Part shown: piece by piece, positions 16,894-25,773 of the stretch
How positions within the stretch are numbered: position 1 is the stretch's first letter
Layout of the letters: every line of letters starts with the position of its first letter
From: Variovorax terrae
GTDB taxonomy: Bacteria; Pseudomonadota; Gammaproteobacteria; Burkholderiales; Burkholderiaceae_C
Length of the DNA: 64,000 nucleotides
Assembly (NCBI RefSeq): GCF_022809125.1
Contig: NZ_JALGBI010000003.1
Coordinates: forward strand, 496,001 to 560,000
Direction of reading: 5' to 3'
Notes under the pieces: generated by a model
What the model was told of the DNA's origin: nothing
The model's database searches: none
What the model saw: only the letters and a program-made list of their open reading frames with translations
Position numbers and translations under genes: made by a program

Positions 16894-18348
16894 CTATTTC
16901 CAGAACACCGCGCCGCCGCTGACGGCAGTGGCGGTGGTTCTGTCGACGGAACTGGTGCCGTCGCCGATCTGGCCGCGGTCGTTGAAGCCCCAGCAGGCCA
17001 GGCTGCCGTCGGCCTTGAGGGCGCAGCTGTGGTAGGTGCCGGCGCCGAACGCGGCGATGCCTGTCAAGCCGGACACGGCGGTGGGGGTGGGCTTGTTCAC
17101 CGTGGTGCCGTCGCCCAGCGAGCCGTTGGGGTTGTAGCCCCAGCAGGCCATGCCGCCGCCGGCCTTGAGGGCGCAGCTGTGGTACACGCCGGTGCCGAGC
17201 GCGGCGATGCCCGTCAGGCCGGGCACGGCGCTGGGGGACGGTTGGCTGGTGGTGGTGCCGTCGCCGAGCTGGCCATAGCCGTTATAGCCCCAGCAGGCCA
17301 CCGTGGCGTCGGCCTTGAGCGCGCAGCTGTGGTATCCGCCGGTGCTGAGCGCGACGACGTCTGTCAAGCCAGGCACGGGGGTGGGGGCGTGCTGGTTGGT
17401 GGTGCTGCCGTCGCCGAGCTGGCCTTCGTTGTTGAAGCCCCAGCAGGCCATGCTGCCATCGGCCTTGAGGGCGCAGCTGTGGAGCGCCAGGCCGTTGCTG
17501 AGCGCAACGGTGTCCGTCAGGCCGGGCACGGCGGTGGGCGAGAGCCGGTTGGTGGTGGTGCCATCGCCGAGCTGGCCGACGCTGTTGTTGCCCCAGCAGG
17601 CCACGCTGCCGTCGGCCTTGAGGGCGCAGCTGTGGGATGAGCCCGCACCGAGGGCGACGACGCCCGTCAGGCCAGGCACGGCGGTGGGGGTGGTTTTGTT
17701 CACGGTGGTGCCATCGCCGAGCTGGCCTTCGTTGTTGAAGCCCCAGCAGGCCACGCTGCCGTCGGCCTTGAGGGCGCAGCTGTGGAACGTGCCGGCGCTG
17801 AGGGCAACAACGTCCGTCAGGCCAGGCACGGCGGCGGGAGCGGTCTGGTCCACGGTGGTGCCGTCGCCAAGCTGGCCATAGCCGTTGTAGCCCCAGCAGG
17901 CCACGCCGCCGCCGGCCTTGAGGGCGCAGCTGTGCTCAAAGCCGAAGGCCATCGGCCGGCCCACCACGGTCGTGGTCTGGGTGCCGGTGAGCGTGCTGGT
18001 GCCGACCGAGGCGCTCAACTGGCTGGTGAAGCTGCCCGGGGTGTTCCACACATGGCTGGCCGGGCTGCCGCTGCCGGCGGCACTGCCGTCGCCCCAGCTC
18101 CAGGAGAACGAGCCGGCCGCGCCGTCGCTGACGGCGGCGCTGTAGCTGTAGAGCGTGTGGGCGACCACGCGCGCTGCGGCCTGCAGGTTGAGGGTGGGCG
18201 TGGGCGCAGGTGAGGGCGAAGGTGCGGGGGCAGAGGCCGATGCAGGCACTGCGTCGCTGCCGCCGCAGGCGGCCAGCGTCAGGCTCAGGGCAAACAGGGC
18301 GGCCAGGCCGGCGATGCGTGAGGAATCCATGGTGCGGGCGTCTTTCAT
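16894..18348 (-). CDS. RCC1-repeat lipoprotein with PKD-like domain
   Basis: A 484-residue exported protein: signal peptide with Cys28 (LTLAAC), a Ser/Pro-rich linker, a PKD-like domain (about 70-130; FSWSWGDGS ... HVWNTPGSFTSQLS) and seven RCC1-type repeats of about 50 residues. Each repeat follows HSCALKADGSVACWGxN then GQLGDGTT and PGLTDVVAL. Seven blades make a complete beta-propeller. Each repeat contains a Cys pair (SCAL and ACWG) that could form disulfides. Likely a surface or periplasmic binding protein. Its promoter region shares a 52-bp block with the NHL gene. Confidence 0.85.
   Translation of the reverse strand: MKDARTMDSSRIAGLAALFALSLTLAACGGSDAVPASASAPAPSPSPAPTPTLNLQAAARVVAHTLYSYSAAVSDGAAGSFSWSWGDGSAAGSGSPASHVWNTPGSFTSQLSASVGTSTLTGTQTTTVVGRPMAFGFEHSCALKAGGGVACWGYNGYGQLGDGTTVDQTAPAAVPGLTDVVALSAGTFHSCALKADGSVACWGFNNEGQLGDGTTVNKTTPTAVPGLTGVVALGAGSSHSCALKADGSVACWGNNSVGQLGDGTTTNRLSPTAVPGLTDTVALSNGLALHSCALKADGSMACWGFNNEGQLGDGSTTNQHAPTPVPGLTDVVALSTGGYHSCALKADATVACWGYNGYGQLGDGTTTSQPSPSAVPGLTGIAALGTGVYHSCALKAGGGMACWGYNPNGSLGDGTTVNKPTPTAVSGLTGIAAFGAGTYHSCALKADGSLACWGFNDRGQIGDGTSSVDRTTATAVSGGAVFWK
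16925..17940 (-). repeat. Seven tandem RCC1-coding repeats of about 150 bp
   Basis: The coding region repeats roughly every 150 bp with close similarity at DNA level, for example CCCCAGCAGGCCA recurring in each unit on the plus strand. Such similarity suggests recent internal duplication or gene conversion and makes unit number prone to change. Confidence 0.8.
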
Positions 18349-18395
18349 CTTGTGGAGTGCGTGTCGGCCCTGAAGGTAGGCCGCGCGGCCCGCAC

Positions 18396-18447
18396 GGGCC
18401 AGTGCCGAAAGTCATGCCGTGCGCAGCGCGCGGTAACGGCCTGTAAG
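18396..18447 (-). promoter_or_regulatory. Shared upstream motif, copy 2
   Basis: Upstream of the RCC1-repeat gene; contains GGCCAGTGCCGAAAGTCATG and GGTAACGGCCTGTAAG on the plus strand with the same spacing as copy 1. The conserved order of two boxes suggests a regulator site and a promoter element. Confidence 0.6.
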
Positions 18448-18497
18448 AGAGCGTGGGAGAGCGTGCCCGGCTGGCGGCGCCAGCGCCGACGTCGGCG

Positions 18498-20255
18498 TTA
18501 GCGCGGCAGCGCAGCCAGGGCCTGCAGCAACGCGTCGCCGGCCACCGGCTTGAACAGCACGCGCAAGCCCGAATCGTGCACCTGCTGCAGCCGCCGCGGT
18601 GCCGTCTCCCCGGTGATCAGCAGCACCGGCAGGCCGAAGCGCGCGCGCAGCCGCTGTGCGGCCGCCAGGCCGTCGGCACCGTCGGCCAGGCGCACGTCGC
18701 ACAGCAGGGCTTCGACGGGCGAGGCGCCCTGTGCAGCCTGCGCTGCGGACTGCGCCAGCACGGCCTCGGCCTCGGCCTCGCCGGCCACGGCCTCGACGGC
18801 CACGCCGTGGGCCTGCAGCAGATCGGAGACGGCCTGGCGGATGGCGGTTTCGTCATCGATCACCAGCACGCGCCGCGGCAGCGGCAGGGTGTTGTCCGGC
18901 GGCGCTGCGGGCGCGATGGCGCCCGGGGCGGACACCGCCGTCAGCACCAGGCGAAAGCGGCTGCCGCGGCCCGGGAGCGAGCGCACCTGCAGCGGGTGCG
19001 CCAGCAGGCGCGTCAGCCGCTGCACGATGGACAGGCCGATGCCCAGGCCCTGCGCACGGTCGCGGCCCGGGTTGCCGACCTGGTAGAACTCTTCGAAGAT
19101 GCGGCCGAGGTGCTCGCCCGTGATGCCGATGCCGGTGTCGCGCACGTCGATCCACACCTGCTGGCCGCGCGCGCGCGCGGCCACCACCACGCCGCCGCGC
19201 GGCGTGTACTTGAGCGCGTTGTCCACCAGGTTGGACAGCAGCCGCTGCAGCAGCTGCGGGTCGCTCAGCACCCAGCAAGGCGTGGCGCGCAGCCGCAGCT
19301 GCAGGTCGCGGTCGGCCGCCTGTGCCGCGAACACATGGTTGAGCGCGAGGAACAGCGGGTTGAGCGCCACCGGCTGGATCTGCGGCGCCACCACGCCGGC
19401 GTCCAGGCGCGAGATGTCGAGCAAGGTGTCCAGCGACTGGCCGAGCGCGCCGACCGCGTCCATCAGCCGCGCCGCGTGGCGCTCTTCCTCGCGGCCCTGC
19501 AGCTCCTTCTCCAGCACGGCTCCGAACAGCGCGATGGCGTGCAGGGGCTGGCGCAGGTCGTGGCTGGCCGCGGCGAGAAAGCGCGTCTTCTCCTCGCTGG
19601 CGCGCTGGGTGGCGGCGATCTGGCGGCTCAGCTGCTCGGCCAGCGCCTCCTTCTCGAAGCGCATGGTCAGCGAGGCGGTCAGCAGCCGATGGTGCTGCAG
19701 CGCGAACGTGATGATGACGCCCATGTAGAGCAGGCAGCCGACGGCCAGGAACAGGTGGGTGCTGTCGCCGCGCCAGGCCAGCGCCGCGGTCAGGCTGGCC
19801 ATGCTGGGCACGATGAAGCGCGGGATGTTGCGCTTGAGAACAGCCAGCGACAGGGCGCCGCCGGCGCACCAGCCCATCATCATGACGATGAGCATGGCCC
19901 ACAGAACCGAGTGCTGCCCCGCAGGAATGCACAACCAGGGCGCGAGGCCCCAGACGCAGGAGCGCAGCAGCACGTTGCGCGCGTTGAAGCGCGCCCAGTA
20001 CTCGGGGTGGTCCGCCGCATCGGGGCTGCGCTGGTAGCGCCGGTAGGCGCGCCGCAGTGTCAGCGCCAGGTGCAGCGCCATCCACAGCAGGACTTGCCAG
20101 CGCCGCGTGGCCACGAACAGGCCGATGCCCAGCGCCTGCGCGGTGAGCAGGTCGGCCAGGTAGGCGGCCGGCGCGTTGGCGTGGACCGCCGCCACCTGCT
20201 CGCGCAGCACCCGCTGGGCCAGCTCGGGAGGGGCCGGCTCGGGCGGGGCGCTCAT
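18498..20255 (-). CDS. Membrane hybrid histidine kinase with C-terminal receiver
   Basis: A 585-residue sensor. The start at 20255 (MSAPPEPAPPEL) is chosen over 20312 because the upstream part has no support. The N-terminal 190 residues hold several membrane spans (VLLWMALHLALTL; LWAMLIVMMMGWCAGGALSL; HLFLAVGCLLYMGVIITFAL). A coiled segment leads to a HisKA domain (SHDLRQPLHAI, His near 232), then HATPase_c (LVDNALKY, DTGIGI, GLGIGLS) and a receiver domain with phospho-Asp near 520 (LLCDVRL) and Lys in LFKPV. The signal is unknown. It lies downstream of the response-regulator gene on the same strand and likely pairs with it. Confidence 0.9.
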   Translation of the reverse strand: MSAPPEPAPPELAQRVLREQVAAVHANAPAAYLADLLTAQALGIGLFVATRRWQVLLWMALHLALTLRRAYRRYQRSPDAADHPEYWARFNARNVLLRSCVWGLAPWLCIPAGQHSVLWAMLIVMMMGWCAGGALSLAVLKRNIPRFIVPSMASLTAALAWRGDSTHLFLAVGCLLYMGVIITFALQHHRLLTASLTMRFEKEALAEQLSRQIAATQRASEEKTRFLAAASHDLRQPLHAIALFGAVLEKELQGREEERHAARLMDAVGALGQSLDTLLDISRLDAGVVAPQIQPVALNPLFLALNHVFAAQAADRDLQLRLRATPCWVLSDPQLLQRLLSNLVDNALKYTPRGGVVVAARARGQQVWIDVRDTGIGITGEHLGRIFEEFYQVGNPGRDRAQGLGIGLSIVQRLTRLLAHPLQVRSLPGRGSRFRLVLTAVSAPGAIAPAAPPDNTLPLPRRVLVIDDETAIRQAVSDLLQAHGVAVEAVAGEAEAEAVLAQSAAQAAQGASPVEALLCDVRLADGADGLAAAQRLRARFGLPVLLITGETAPRRLQQVHDSGLRVLFKPVAGDALLQALAALPR

Positions 20256-20340
20256 CGCGTGTGTCCGGACATCGCCAGTCAGAAGGCCGCGGAGCAGGCC
20301 ATGCCAGTGCACCCGCGGAACTGGCTTTGCCAGGCCGCTG

Positions 20341-20405
20341 GGTGCGCCCCCTTCGCGCAGCGGAAGGGGGGAGGCGTAGCGCGCAGCGCGCAGCCTGGGG
20401 GTTGC
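20341..20405. repeat. GC-rich REP-like sequence between regulator and kinase genes
   Basis: A stretch of GCGCCCCCTTCGCGCAGCGG, then a G-run and repeated GCGCAGC units, capable of a strong hairpin. It resembles GC-rich intergenic repeats that I know from Comamonadaceae genomes and shares style with the fmt insert, though not an exact match. Confidence 0.4.
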
Positions 20406-20406
20406 G

Positions 20407-21072
20407 TCATCTCAACCCACTGATGAGCTGGGCCCGCGAGCGCATGCCGAACTGCAGCAGCAGGGTGGACACGTGGTTCTTGACCGTGCCCTCGCTCAGG
20501 TGCGAGAGTTGCGCGATTTCCTTGTTCGACTTGCCGGCCAGCAGCCAGTCGAGGATCTCGACCTGGCGCGGCGTGAGCTGCTGCTGCAGGGACGGCGCCG
20601 CGGCGCGGTCGATGGCCGGGGCCGGGCCGGCCAGATCGTGGTCGCTCACGTAGCGCAGCACTTCGCTCAGGTGGCCGGACTTGGGCAGGAAGGCCTGCGC
20701 GCCCAGCGCCAGCGCGCCCTGCATCAGCGCGGGACTGCCCGTGCCCGAGAGCACGATCACGCGCGAATGCGGAAAGGCACGCCGAAAGCGCACCAGCGCA
20801 TCCAGCCCCTGGGCGTCGGGCAGGTCCAGGTCGAGCAGGACCAGGTGCAGCGCCGCGCCATGGGCGCCGTAGAGTTCCAGCGCGTCGGCCAGGCTGCGCG
20901 CCTCGTACACCGGCGTGCTGCCGGACTGCGACTGCAGCAGCGCGCGCAGGCCCAGGCGCACCAGTTCGTGGTCGTCTACCACCAGGATGCCCGGCGTCGG
21001 CACGGCGGCGGCCGCGCCGCGGCGCGGCGCGGTGTACGGCGAGAACGTGACGGCAACCATGGTGCATGGCAT
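20407..21072 (-). CDS. LuxR/NarL-type response regulator
   Basis: A 221-residue two-domain regulator: a receiver domain (ILVVDDHELVRLGLRALL; phospho-Asp near 80 in LVLLDLDLP; Lys in FLPKSG) and a C-terminal LuxR-type HTH (LTPRQVEILDWLLAGKSNKE ... HLSEGTVKNHVSTLL). An in-frame ATG at 21060 is an alternative start. It lies 151 bp upstream of the hybrid kinase gene. A sequence close to the shared upstream motif lies in its own promoter, suggesting autoregulation and control of the NHL and RCC1 genes. Confidence 0.9.
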   Translation of the reverse strand: MPCTMVAVTFSPYTAPRRGAAAAVPTPGILVVDDHELVRLGLRALLQSQSGSTPVYEARSLADALELYGAHGAALHLVLLDLDLPDAQGLDALVRFRRAFPHSRVIVLSGTGSPALMQGALALGAQAFLPKSGHLSEVLRYVSDHDLAGPAPAIDRAAAPSLQQQLTPRQVEILDWLLAGKSNKEIAQLSHLSEGTVKNHVSTLLLQFGMRSRAQLISGLR

Positions 21073-21094
21073 CTTAGGGGGTGGCCGGGGTCCT

Positions 21095-21117
21095 GGGAAG
21101 TGACCAAAGTCATGGGG
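21095..21117 (-). promoter_or_regulatory. Shared upstream motif, partial copy 3
   Basis: AAGTGACCAAAGTCATGG in the gap between the divergent regulator and pgk genes matches the core GTGnCnAAAGTCATG seen upstream of the NHL and RCC1 genes. The GGTAACGG box is absent here. Confidence 0.45.
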
Positions 21118-21167
21118 GCCTGGGCCTCTAAAATGGCCGGTTTATCTCCGATTCGCCTGATCCTGCC

Positions 21168-22361
21168 ATGAACGTTCTCCGCTTCTCCGACCTGTGCGCC
21201 CAGGGCAAAGTCCAAGGCCAGCGCGTCTTCATCCGTGCCGACCTCAACGTGCCGCAGGATGACGCCGGCCGCATCACCGAGGACACGCGCATCCGCGCCT
21301 CGATCCCCTGCATCCGCATGGCGCTGGACGCCGGTGCGGCCGTGATGGTGACCTCGCACCTGGGTCGACCGACCGAGGGCGAGTTCAAGCCCGAGGACTC
21401 GCTGGCGCCGGTGGCGCTGCGCCTGGGCGAACTGCTGGGGCGCGAGGTTCCGCTGCGCGCGAACTGGGTCGACGGCGTCGACGTGCAGCCCGGCCAGCTC
21501 GTGCTGCTGGAGAACTGCCGCGTCAACAAGGGCGAGAAGAAGAACAACCCCGAACTCGCGCAGAAGATGGCCGCGCTGTGCGACATCTACGTGAACGACG
21601 CCTTCGGCACCGCGCACCGCGCCGAGGGCACGACCTACGGCATCGCGCAATACGCCAAGGTGGCCTGCGCCGGCCCGCTGCTGGCGGCCGAGATCGACGC
21701 CATCTCCAAGGCGCTGGCCGGCCCGAAGCGGCCGCTCGCCGCCATCGTGGCGGGCTCCAAGGTCTCGACCAAGCTCACCATCCTGAAGAGCCTGGCCGAC
21801 AAGGTGGACCAGCTCATCGTGGGCGGCGGCATCGCCAACACCTTCATGCTGGCCGCCGGCCTGTCGATCGGCAAGAGCCTGGCCGAGGCCGATCTCGTGG
21901 GCGAGGCGCGGGCCGTGATCGAGGCCATGAAGGCGCGCGGCGCCGAGGTGCCGATCCCGACCGACGTGGTCACGGCCAAGGCCTTCGCGGCCGACGCGCC
22001 GGCCACCGTCAAGGCCGCCACCGAGGTGGAGGACGACGACCTGATCCTGGACATCGGTCCGCAGACTGCCGCCAGGCTGGCCGAGCAATTGAAGGCCGCG
22101 GGCACCATCGTCTGGAACGGCCCGGTGGGCGTGTTCGAGTTCGACGCCTTCTCGCACGGCACCGAAACCATCGCGCGCGCCATCGCACAGAGCCCGGCCT
22201 TCAGCATCGCCGGTGGCGGCGACACCCTGGCGGCCATCGCCAAGTACGGCATCGAGCAGCAGGTGGGCTACATCTCCACCGGCGGCGGCGCCTTCCTTGA
22301 AATCCTCGAAGGCAAGACGCTGCCTGCGTTCGAGATCCTGCAGAAGCGCGCCGCGGGCTGA
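21168..22361 (+). CDS. pgk: Phosphoglycerate kinase
   Basis: A 397-residue glycolytic enzyme that transfers phosphate between 1,3-bisphosphoglycerate and ADP. Hallmarks: [11 protein letters not shown] near the N-terminus, [21 protein letters not shown], and the C-terminal nucleotide loop [11 protein letters not shown]. Length matches the family. It begins a sugar-metabolism block with pyk and fba on the same strand, interrupted by an antisense desaturase gene. Confidence 0.97.
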   Translation: MNVLRFSDLCAQGKVQGQRVFIRADLNVPQDDAGRITEDTRIRASIPCIRMALDAGAAVMVTSHLGRPTEGEFKPEDSLAPVALRLGELLGREVPLRANWVDGVDVQPGQLVLLENCRVNKGEKKNNPELAQKMAALCDIYVNDAFGTAHRAEGTTYGIAQYAKVACAGPLLAAEIDAISKALAGPKRPLAAIVAGSKVSTKLTILKSLADKVDQLIVGGGIANTFMLAAGLSIGKSLAEADLVGEARAVIEAMKARGAEVPIPTDVVTAKAFAADAPATVKAATEVEDDDLILDIGPQTAARLAEQLKAAGTIVWNGPVGVFEFDAFSHGTETIARAIAQSPAFSIAGGGDTLAAIAKYGIEQQVGYISTGGGAFLEILEGKTLPAFEILQKRAAG

Positions 22362-22371
22362 GCGGCTGGTT

Positions 22372-22431
22372 GCTATTGAATCAATAGCAACCAATGACCG
22401 CCCCGCCTGGACCTTGGACCCAAAAGACCTC
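22372..22431 (+). repeat. 60-bp dispersed repeat, copy A (pgk-desaturase gap)
   Basis: Begins GCTATTGAATCAATAGC, a near-perfect palindromic head, with GGAC at element positions 38-41. It lies 10 bp after the pgk stop, between convergent genes, and could act as a transcript end structure. Confidence 0.8.
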
Positions 22432-22463
22432 AAAAAGGGCCACGCGGCCCGGGTGGCGGGGTT

Positions 22464-23552
22464 TCAGGCCGGCAGCGGCGCCGGCGTGCTGGTCGGGCGG
22501 CCGCGGAAGTCGGTCCAGCAGCGCCGGCTGAAGTCGTAGAGCTTGCAGCGGCGCGCCGTGCCGAAGTACCAGCGCCACGAGAAGCGCTGCACCACGATGC
22601 GCTGCGGCAGCAGCTCCTCGAGCCGGGCCTGCGCCTGCTTGAGCCGGTACAGCGGAATGCTCATGTCCACGTGATGCGCCGTGTGCTCCATGATGTGGTG
22701 CAGCAGCGCGCCGATGCGCAGCGCGAACGTCAGGTGCACGGTGGTGGAGACGAAGGGCTGGGCGCGGGCCCAGGCGGCCTTGCTGTCGTGCCAGGACACC
22801 TTCACATGCGTGTGGTGCACGTAGACCACGAAGCCGATCATCGAGCACCAGAACACCAGCGGCGCAACGAAGCCGCACAGCAGCACCGGCGCCACCGGCT
22901 GGCCGGTGGCCACGGCGGCCCAGGCCAGGGCGCCGAGCCAGGCCAGCGCATAGGCCGAGACCAGCAGGCCGTCGAGCACGAAGACCGGGCGGCGCGCGGC
23001 CATCTCGGCCCGGTTCGGGAAGAACATGCGGCGCCACCAGACCTCGACCAGGTAATACAGGCCCGGCGCCCAGCCGCTGCGGTAGAGCCGCTCCATCAAG
23101 CGGCGGTGCGGCGGCAGCGCCGCGTACTCGGCCTGCGTGAGCGGCGCCCAGACGAAGTCCACGCCCTTGAGGTTGGTGAAGCCGTGGTGCACCACGTTGT
23201 GCCCCACGTCCCACAGGCTGTAGGGCGTGAGCGAGGGCAGGAAGGCGATGCGGCCGAGCCAGCGGTTCAGGCGGCGGTGCGGCGTCAGGCTCTGGTGGCA
23301 GGCATCGTGGCCGATGATGAACAGCCGCCCGGTCATGAACCCCGCTGCCAGCCCGCACAGCAGCTTGGCCCACAGCGGCGACAGCAGCACGGTACCGGCC
23401 AGCAGCGCAGCCAGCAGCAGCGTGTCGAAGGCCAGCAGCGCCAGGGCGCGCGCGGTGCTGCGCGCGGCCAGGGGCATCAGCCACTGGCGGATCACCTTGC
23501 GGTGCGGCAGCGGATCGTGGATGGGGATGGGATCGACAGGCGGGGTGGTCAT
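22464..23552 (-). CDS. Membrane fatty acid desaturase family protein
   Basis: A 362-residue membrane di-iron protein. The three histidine boxes of the desaturase/hydroxylase superfamily are present: GHDACHQ, HNVVHHGFTN and EHTAHHVDM, with hydrophobic segments between. Such enzymes introduce double bonds or hydroxyls in acyl chains at the inner membrane; exact substrate cannot be read from sequence. The ATG at 23552 is a better start than 23597, which adds a Pro-rich stretch, but neither has a strong RBS. Confidence 0.88.
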   Translation of the reverse strand: MTTPPVDPIPIHDPLPHRKVIRQWLMPLAARSTARALALLAFDTLLLAALLAGTVLLSPLWAKLLCGLAAGFMTGRLFIIGHDACHQSLTPHRRLNRWLGRIAFLPSLTPYSLWDVGHNVVHHGFTNLKGVDFVWAPLTQAEYAALPPHRRLMERLYRSGWAPGLYYLVEVWWRRMFFPNRAEMAARRPVFVLDGLLVSAYALAWLGALAWAAVATGQPVAPVLLCGFVAPLVFWCSMIGFVVYVHHTHVKVSWHDSKAAWARAQPFVSTTVHLTFALRIGALLHHIMEHTAHHVDMSIPLYRLKQAQARLEELLPQRIVVQRFSWRWYFGTARRCKLYDFSRRCWTDFRGRPTSTPAPLPA

Positions 23553-23738
23553 GGGCAGGGGTGCAGGCGAGTGCACAGGAGGTCGGACGCCGGCCATCCT
23601 AGGCGGAGGCGCGGGCCGCCACCCTGATCAGGATCAAACCGCGGCGAAACGGGCGGGCCTGCCGCCCCAAGGCAAAGCCGTTTTGCCCGGCATCGCCTGA
23701 ATTGGTACCGGGGTTGTAACCGATTCCATGCCAGAATA

Positions 23739-23751
23739 GTAACCAAGTTAC
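23739..23751. promoter_or_regulatory. Palindrome GTAAC-CAA-GTTAC before pyk
   Basis: An exact inverted repeat (GTAAC, three-base spacer, GTTAC) sits directly before the AGGAG RBS of pyk. It shares GTTAC/ACCAA words with the triplicated repeat before fba, so one regulator may act on both. Confidence 0.4.
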
Positions 23752-23764
23752 AGGAGACATGCCC

Positions 23765-25198
23765 ATGGCCCGCCGTGCCACCAAAATCGTTGCCACCCTT
23801 GGCCCCGCTTCCAGCGACCCCGCGCTTCTCGAGGAAATGATCCGCGCCGGCGTCAACGTGGTGCGCCTGAATTTCAGCCATGGCAAGGCGCAGGACCACA
23901 TCGACCGCGCCGCCCTGGTGCGCGAGGCGGCCCAGCGCGCCGGCCGCGAGGTGGCCATCATGGCCGACCTGCAGGGCCCCAAGATCCGCGTCGGCAAGTT
24001 CGCCGAGGGCAAGGTCATGCTGGAGCCCGGCGCCAGGTTCGTGCTCGACGCCTCGCGCACCGAGCCGGGCGACCTGCAGGGCGTGGGCCTGGACTACAAG
24101 GAGCTGCCGCGCGACGTCAAGCCCGGCGACCTGCTGCTGCTCAACGATGGCCTGATCGTGCTCACGGTGGACGCCGTGCGCGGCGAGCAGGTGCACACCA
24201 CCGTCAAGCTCGGCGGCGAGCTGTCCAACAACAAGGGCATCAACAAGAAGGGCGGCGGCCTGACGGCGCCGGCACTCACCGCCAAGGACATGGAGGACAT
24301 CCGCACCGCGATGAGCTTCCAGGCCGACTACGTGGCCGTGAGCTTTCCCAAGAACGCGACCGACATGGAAATGGCGCGCCAGCTCTGCAACGTGGCCGCG
24401 GCCGAATACCGCCACCGGCCCGGGCTGATCGCCAAGATCGAGCGCGCCGAGGCCATCCCGCACCTCGAAGCCATCCTCAAGGCCAGCGACGGCATCATGG
24501 TGGCGCGCGGCGACCTCGCGGTGGAAGTCGGCAACGCGGCCGTGCCGGCGCTGCAAAAGCGCATGATCCGGCTGGCCCGCGAGCATGACAAGGTGGTCAT
24601 CACCGCCACGCAGATGATGGAGAGCATGATCACCAACCCGGTGCCCACGCGCGCCGAGGTCAGCGACGTGGCCAACGCCGTGCTCGACGGCACCGACGCC
24701 GTGATGCTGAGCGCCGAAACCGCGGCCGGCCGCTTCCCGCTGGAGACCATCGTCGAGATGGCCAACATCTGCATGGAAGCCGAGAAGGCCGAGGACGTGA
24801 AGCTCGACGCCGATTTCACCGGCATGGCCTTCAACCGCATCGACCAGTCGATCGCCATGGGCGCGCTGTTCACCGCCCACCACCTGGGCGCCAAGGCCAT
24901 CGTGGCCATGACCGACAGCGGCTCCACCGCGCTGTGGATGAGCCGCCACCGCATCCACGTGCCGATCTACGCACTGACGCCCAAGGTCGCAACCCAGCGC
25001 AAGATGGCGCTGTACCGCAACGTGCGCCCGCTGCTGATGGACACCAGCGCCGACCGCGACACCGCCCTGAGCGAGGCCGAAGGCCACCTCAAGAAGCGCC
25101 AGATCGTGCAGAGCGGCGATGTCTACGCCATCACCTGCGGCGAGCCCATGGGCGCGCCGGGCGGCACCAACATGCTCAAGATCTGCCGGGCGAGCTGA
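23765..25198 (+). CDS. pyk: Pyruvate kinase
   Basis: A 477-residue glycolytic enzyme that makes pyruvate and ATP from phosphoenolpyruvate. Motifs: RRATKIVATLGPAS, VVRLNFSHG, LQGPKIRVG, the metal-binding loop IMVARGDLAVEVG and LSAETAAGRFP. The RBS AGGAG (23752-23756) lies two bases before the ATG at 23759 but eight before the ATG at 23765, so the latter is taken as start. Followed by a 630-bp repeat-rich gap and fba. Confidence 0.97.
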   Translation: MARRATKIVATLGPASSDPALLEEMIRAGVNVVRLNFSHGKAQDHIDRAALVREAAQRAGREVAIMADLQGPKIRVGKFAEGKVMLEPGARFVLDASRTEPGDLQGVGLDYKELPRDVKPGDLLLLNDGLIVLTVDAVRGEQVHTTVKLGGELSNNKGINKKGGGLTAPALTAKDMEDIRTAMSFQADYVAVSFPKNATDMEMARQLCNVAAAEYRHRPGLIAKIERAEAIPHLEAILKASDGIMVARGDLAVEVGNAAVPALQKRMIRLAREHDKVVITATQMMESMITNPVPTRAEVSDVANAVLDGTDAVMLSAETAAGRFPLETIVEMANICMEAEKAEDVKLDADFTGMAFNRIDQSIAMGALFTAHHLGAKAIVAMTDSGSTALWMSRHRIHVPIYALTPKVATQRKMALYRNVRPLLMDTSADRDTALSEAEGHLKKRQIVQSGDVYAITCGEPMGAPGGTNMLKICRAS

Positions 25199-25306
25199 GA
25201 GCGTGGTGGCGACCGTTTACGACGGGGTCGCCTGCGGATCGTCAACACGGTTTTTTAGAGAAGGGGGCTGGCTCTCGCGGCCTTCCTGCTGGTAGACCTC
25301 GCGAAA

Positions 25307-25454
25307 GGCGGGCGGCGTGGCTTGCGTTCTCCGGCCTGCTCGCGGTGGGAGGTGACGGGTGCGTCACCTTGGCGGGCGTCAACACCGTGGCTGGCGCACG
25401 CCCTCTTGTGGCAACCGCGAATGGGGCCTGCGCCCGCAAGCCCCACCACCTGCC
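25307..25454 (+). mobile_element. MITE-like element, copy 1
   Basis: A 148-bp segment whose ends are imperfect inverted repeats (16 of 20 positions: GGCGGGCGGCGTGGCTTGCG against the reverse complement of its right end). The interior matches the reverse complement of copy 2 over long blocks, including TTCTCCGGCCTGCTCGCGGT and CCGCGAATGGGGCCTGCGCC. It encodes no transposase. Confidence 0.6.
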
Positions 25455-25474
25455 TTCAGAGAGTGGGCTGGTTT

Positions 25475-25534
25475 GCTATCAATATTGTAGCAATAAATGA
25501 CCACTCTGCCTGGACTTCAGGCATTTTCTTCTGA
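25475..25534 (+). repeat. 60-bp dispersed repeat, copy B (pyk-fba gap)
   Basis: Begins GCTATCAATATTGTAGC and has GGAC at element positions 38-41. It lies between the two head-to-head 150-bp elements. Confidence 0.8.
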
Positions 25535-25564
25535 ATTTCTCGCCGCGCCAACCCACTACTGGGG

Positions 25565-25714
25565 GGCAGGCGGTCCGGGTGTCCGGGCGCAGGCCCCATT
25601 CGCGGTGGCCACAAAAGCCAGCGTGCCCACCGCGGCGTTAACGCCGACCCAGACAGCGCACCAGGCACCTTCCACCGCGAGCAGGCCGGAGAACGGGCAC
25701 CCGGACCGCCTGCC
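25565..25714 (-). mobile_element. MITE-like element, copy 2 (opposite orientation)
   Basis: A 150-bp segment with exact 17-bp terminal inverted repeats: GGCAGGCGGTCCGGGTG at 25565-25581 and its complement at 25698-25714. It is an inverted relative of copy 1. The perfect ends suggest it is the younger copy or has been kept paired by conversion. Confidence 0.65.
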
Positions 25715-25773
25715 CCTTGCCCGCCAAGCCGGCTGACGAGCAGGCCGACCGAGCGCACCAAGTAAAATCTCCC

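Noticed and set aside
16925..17940. Regular repeats that could suggest a CRISPR-like array
   Set aside because: The period is about 150 bp with no unique spacers, and the units translate into RCC1 blades in one open gene.
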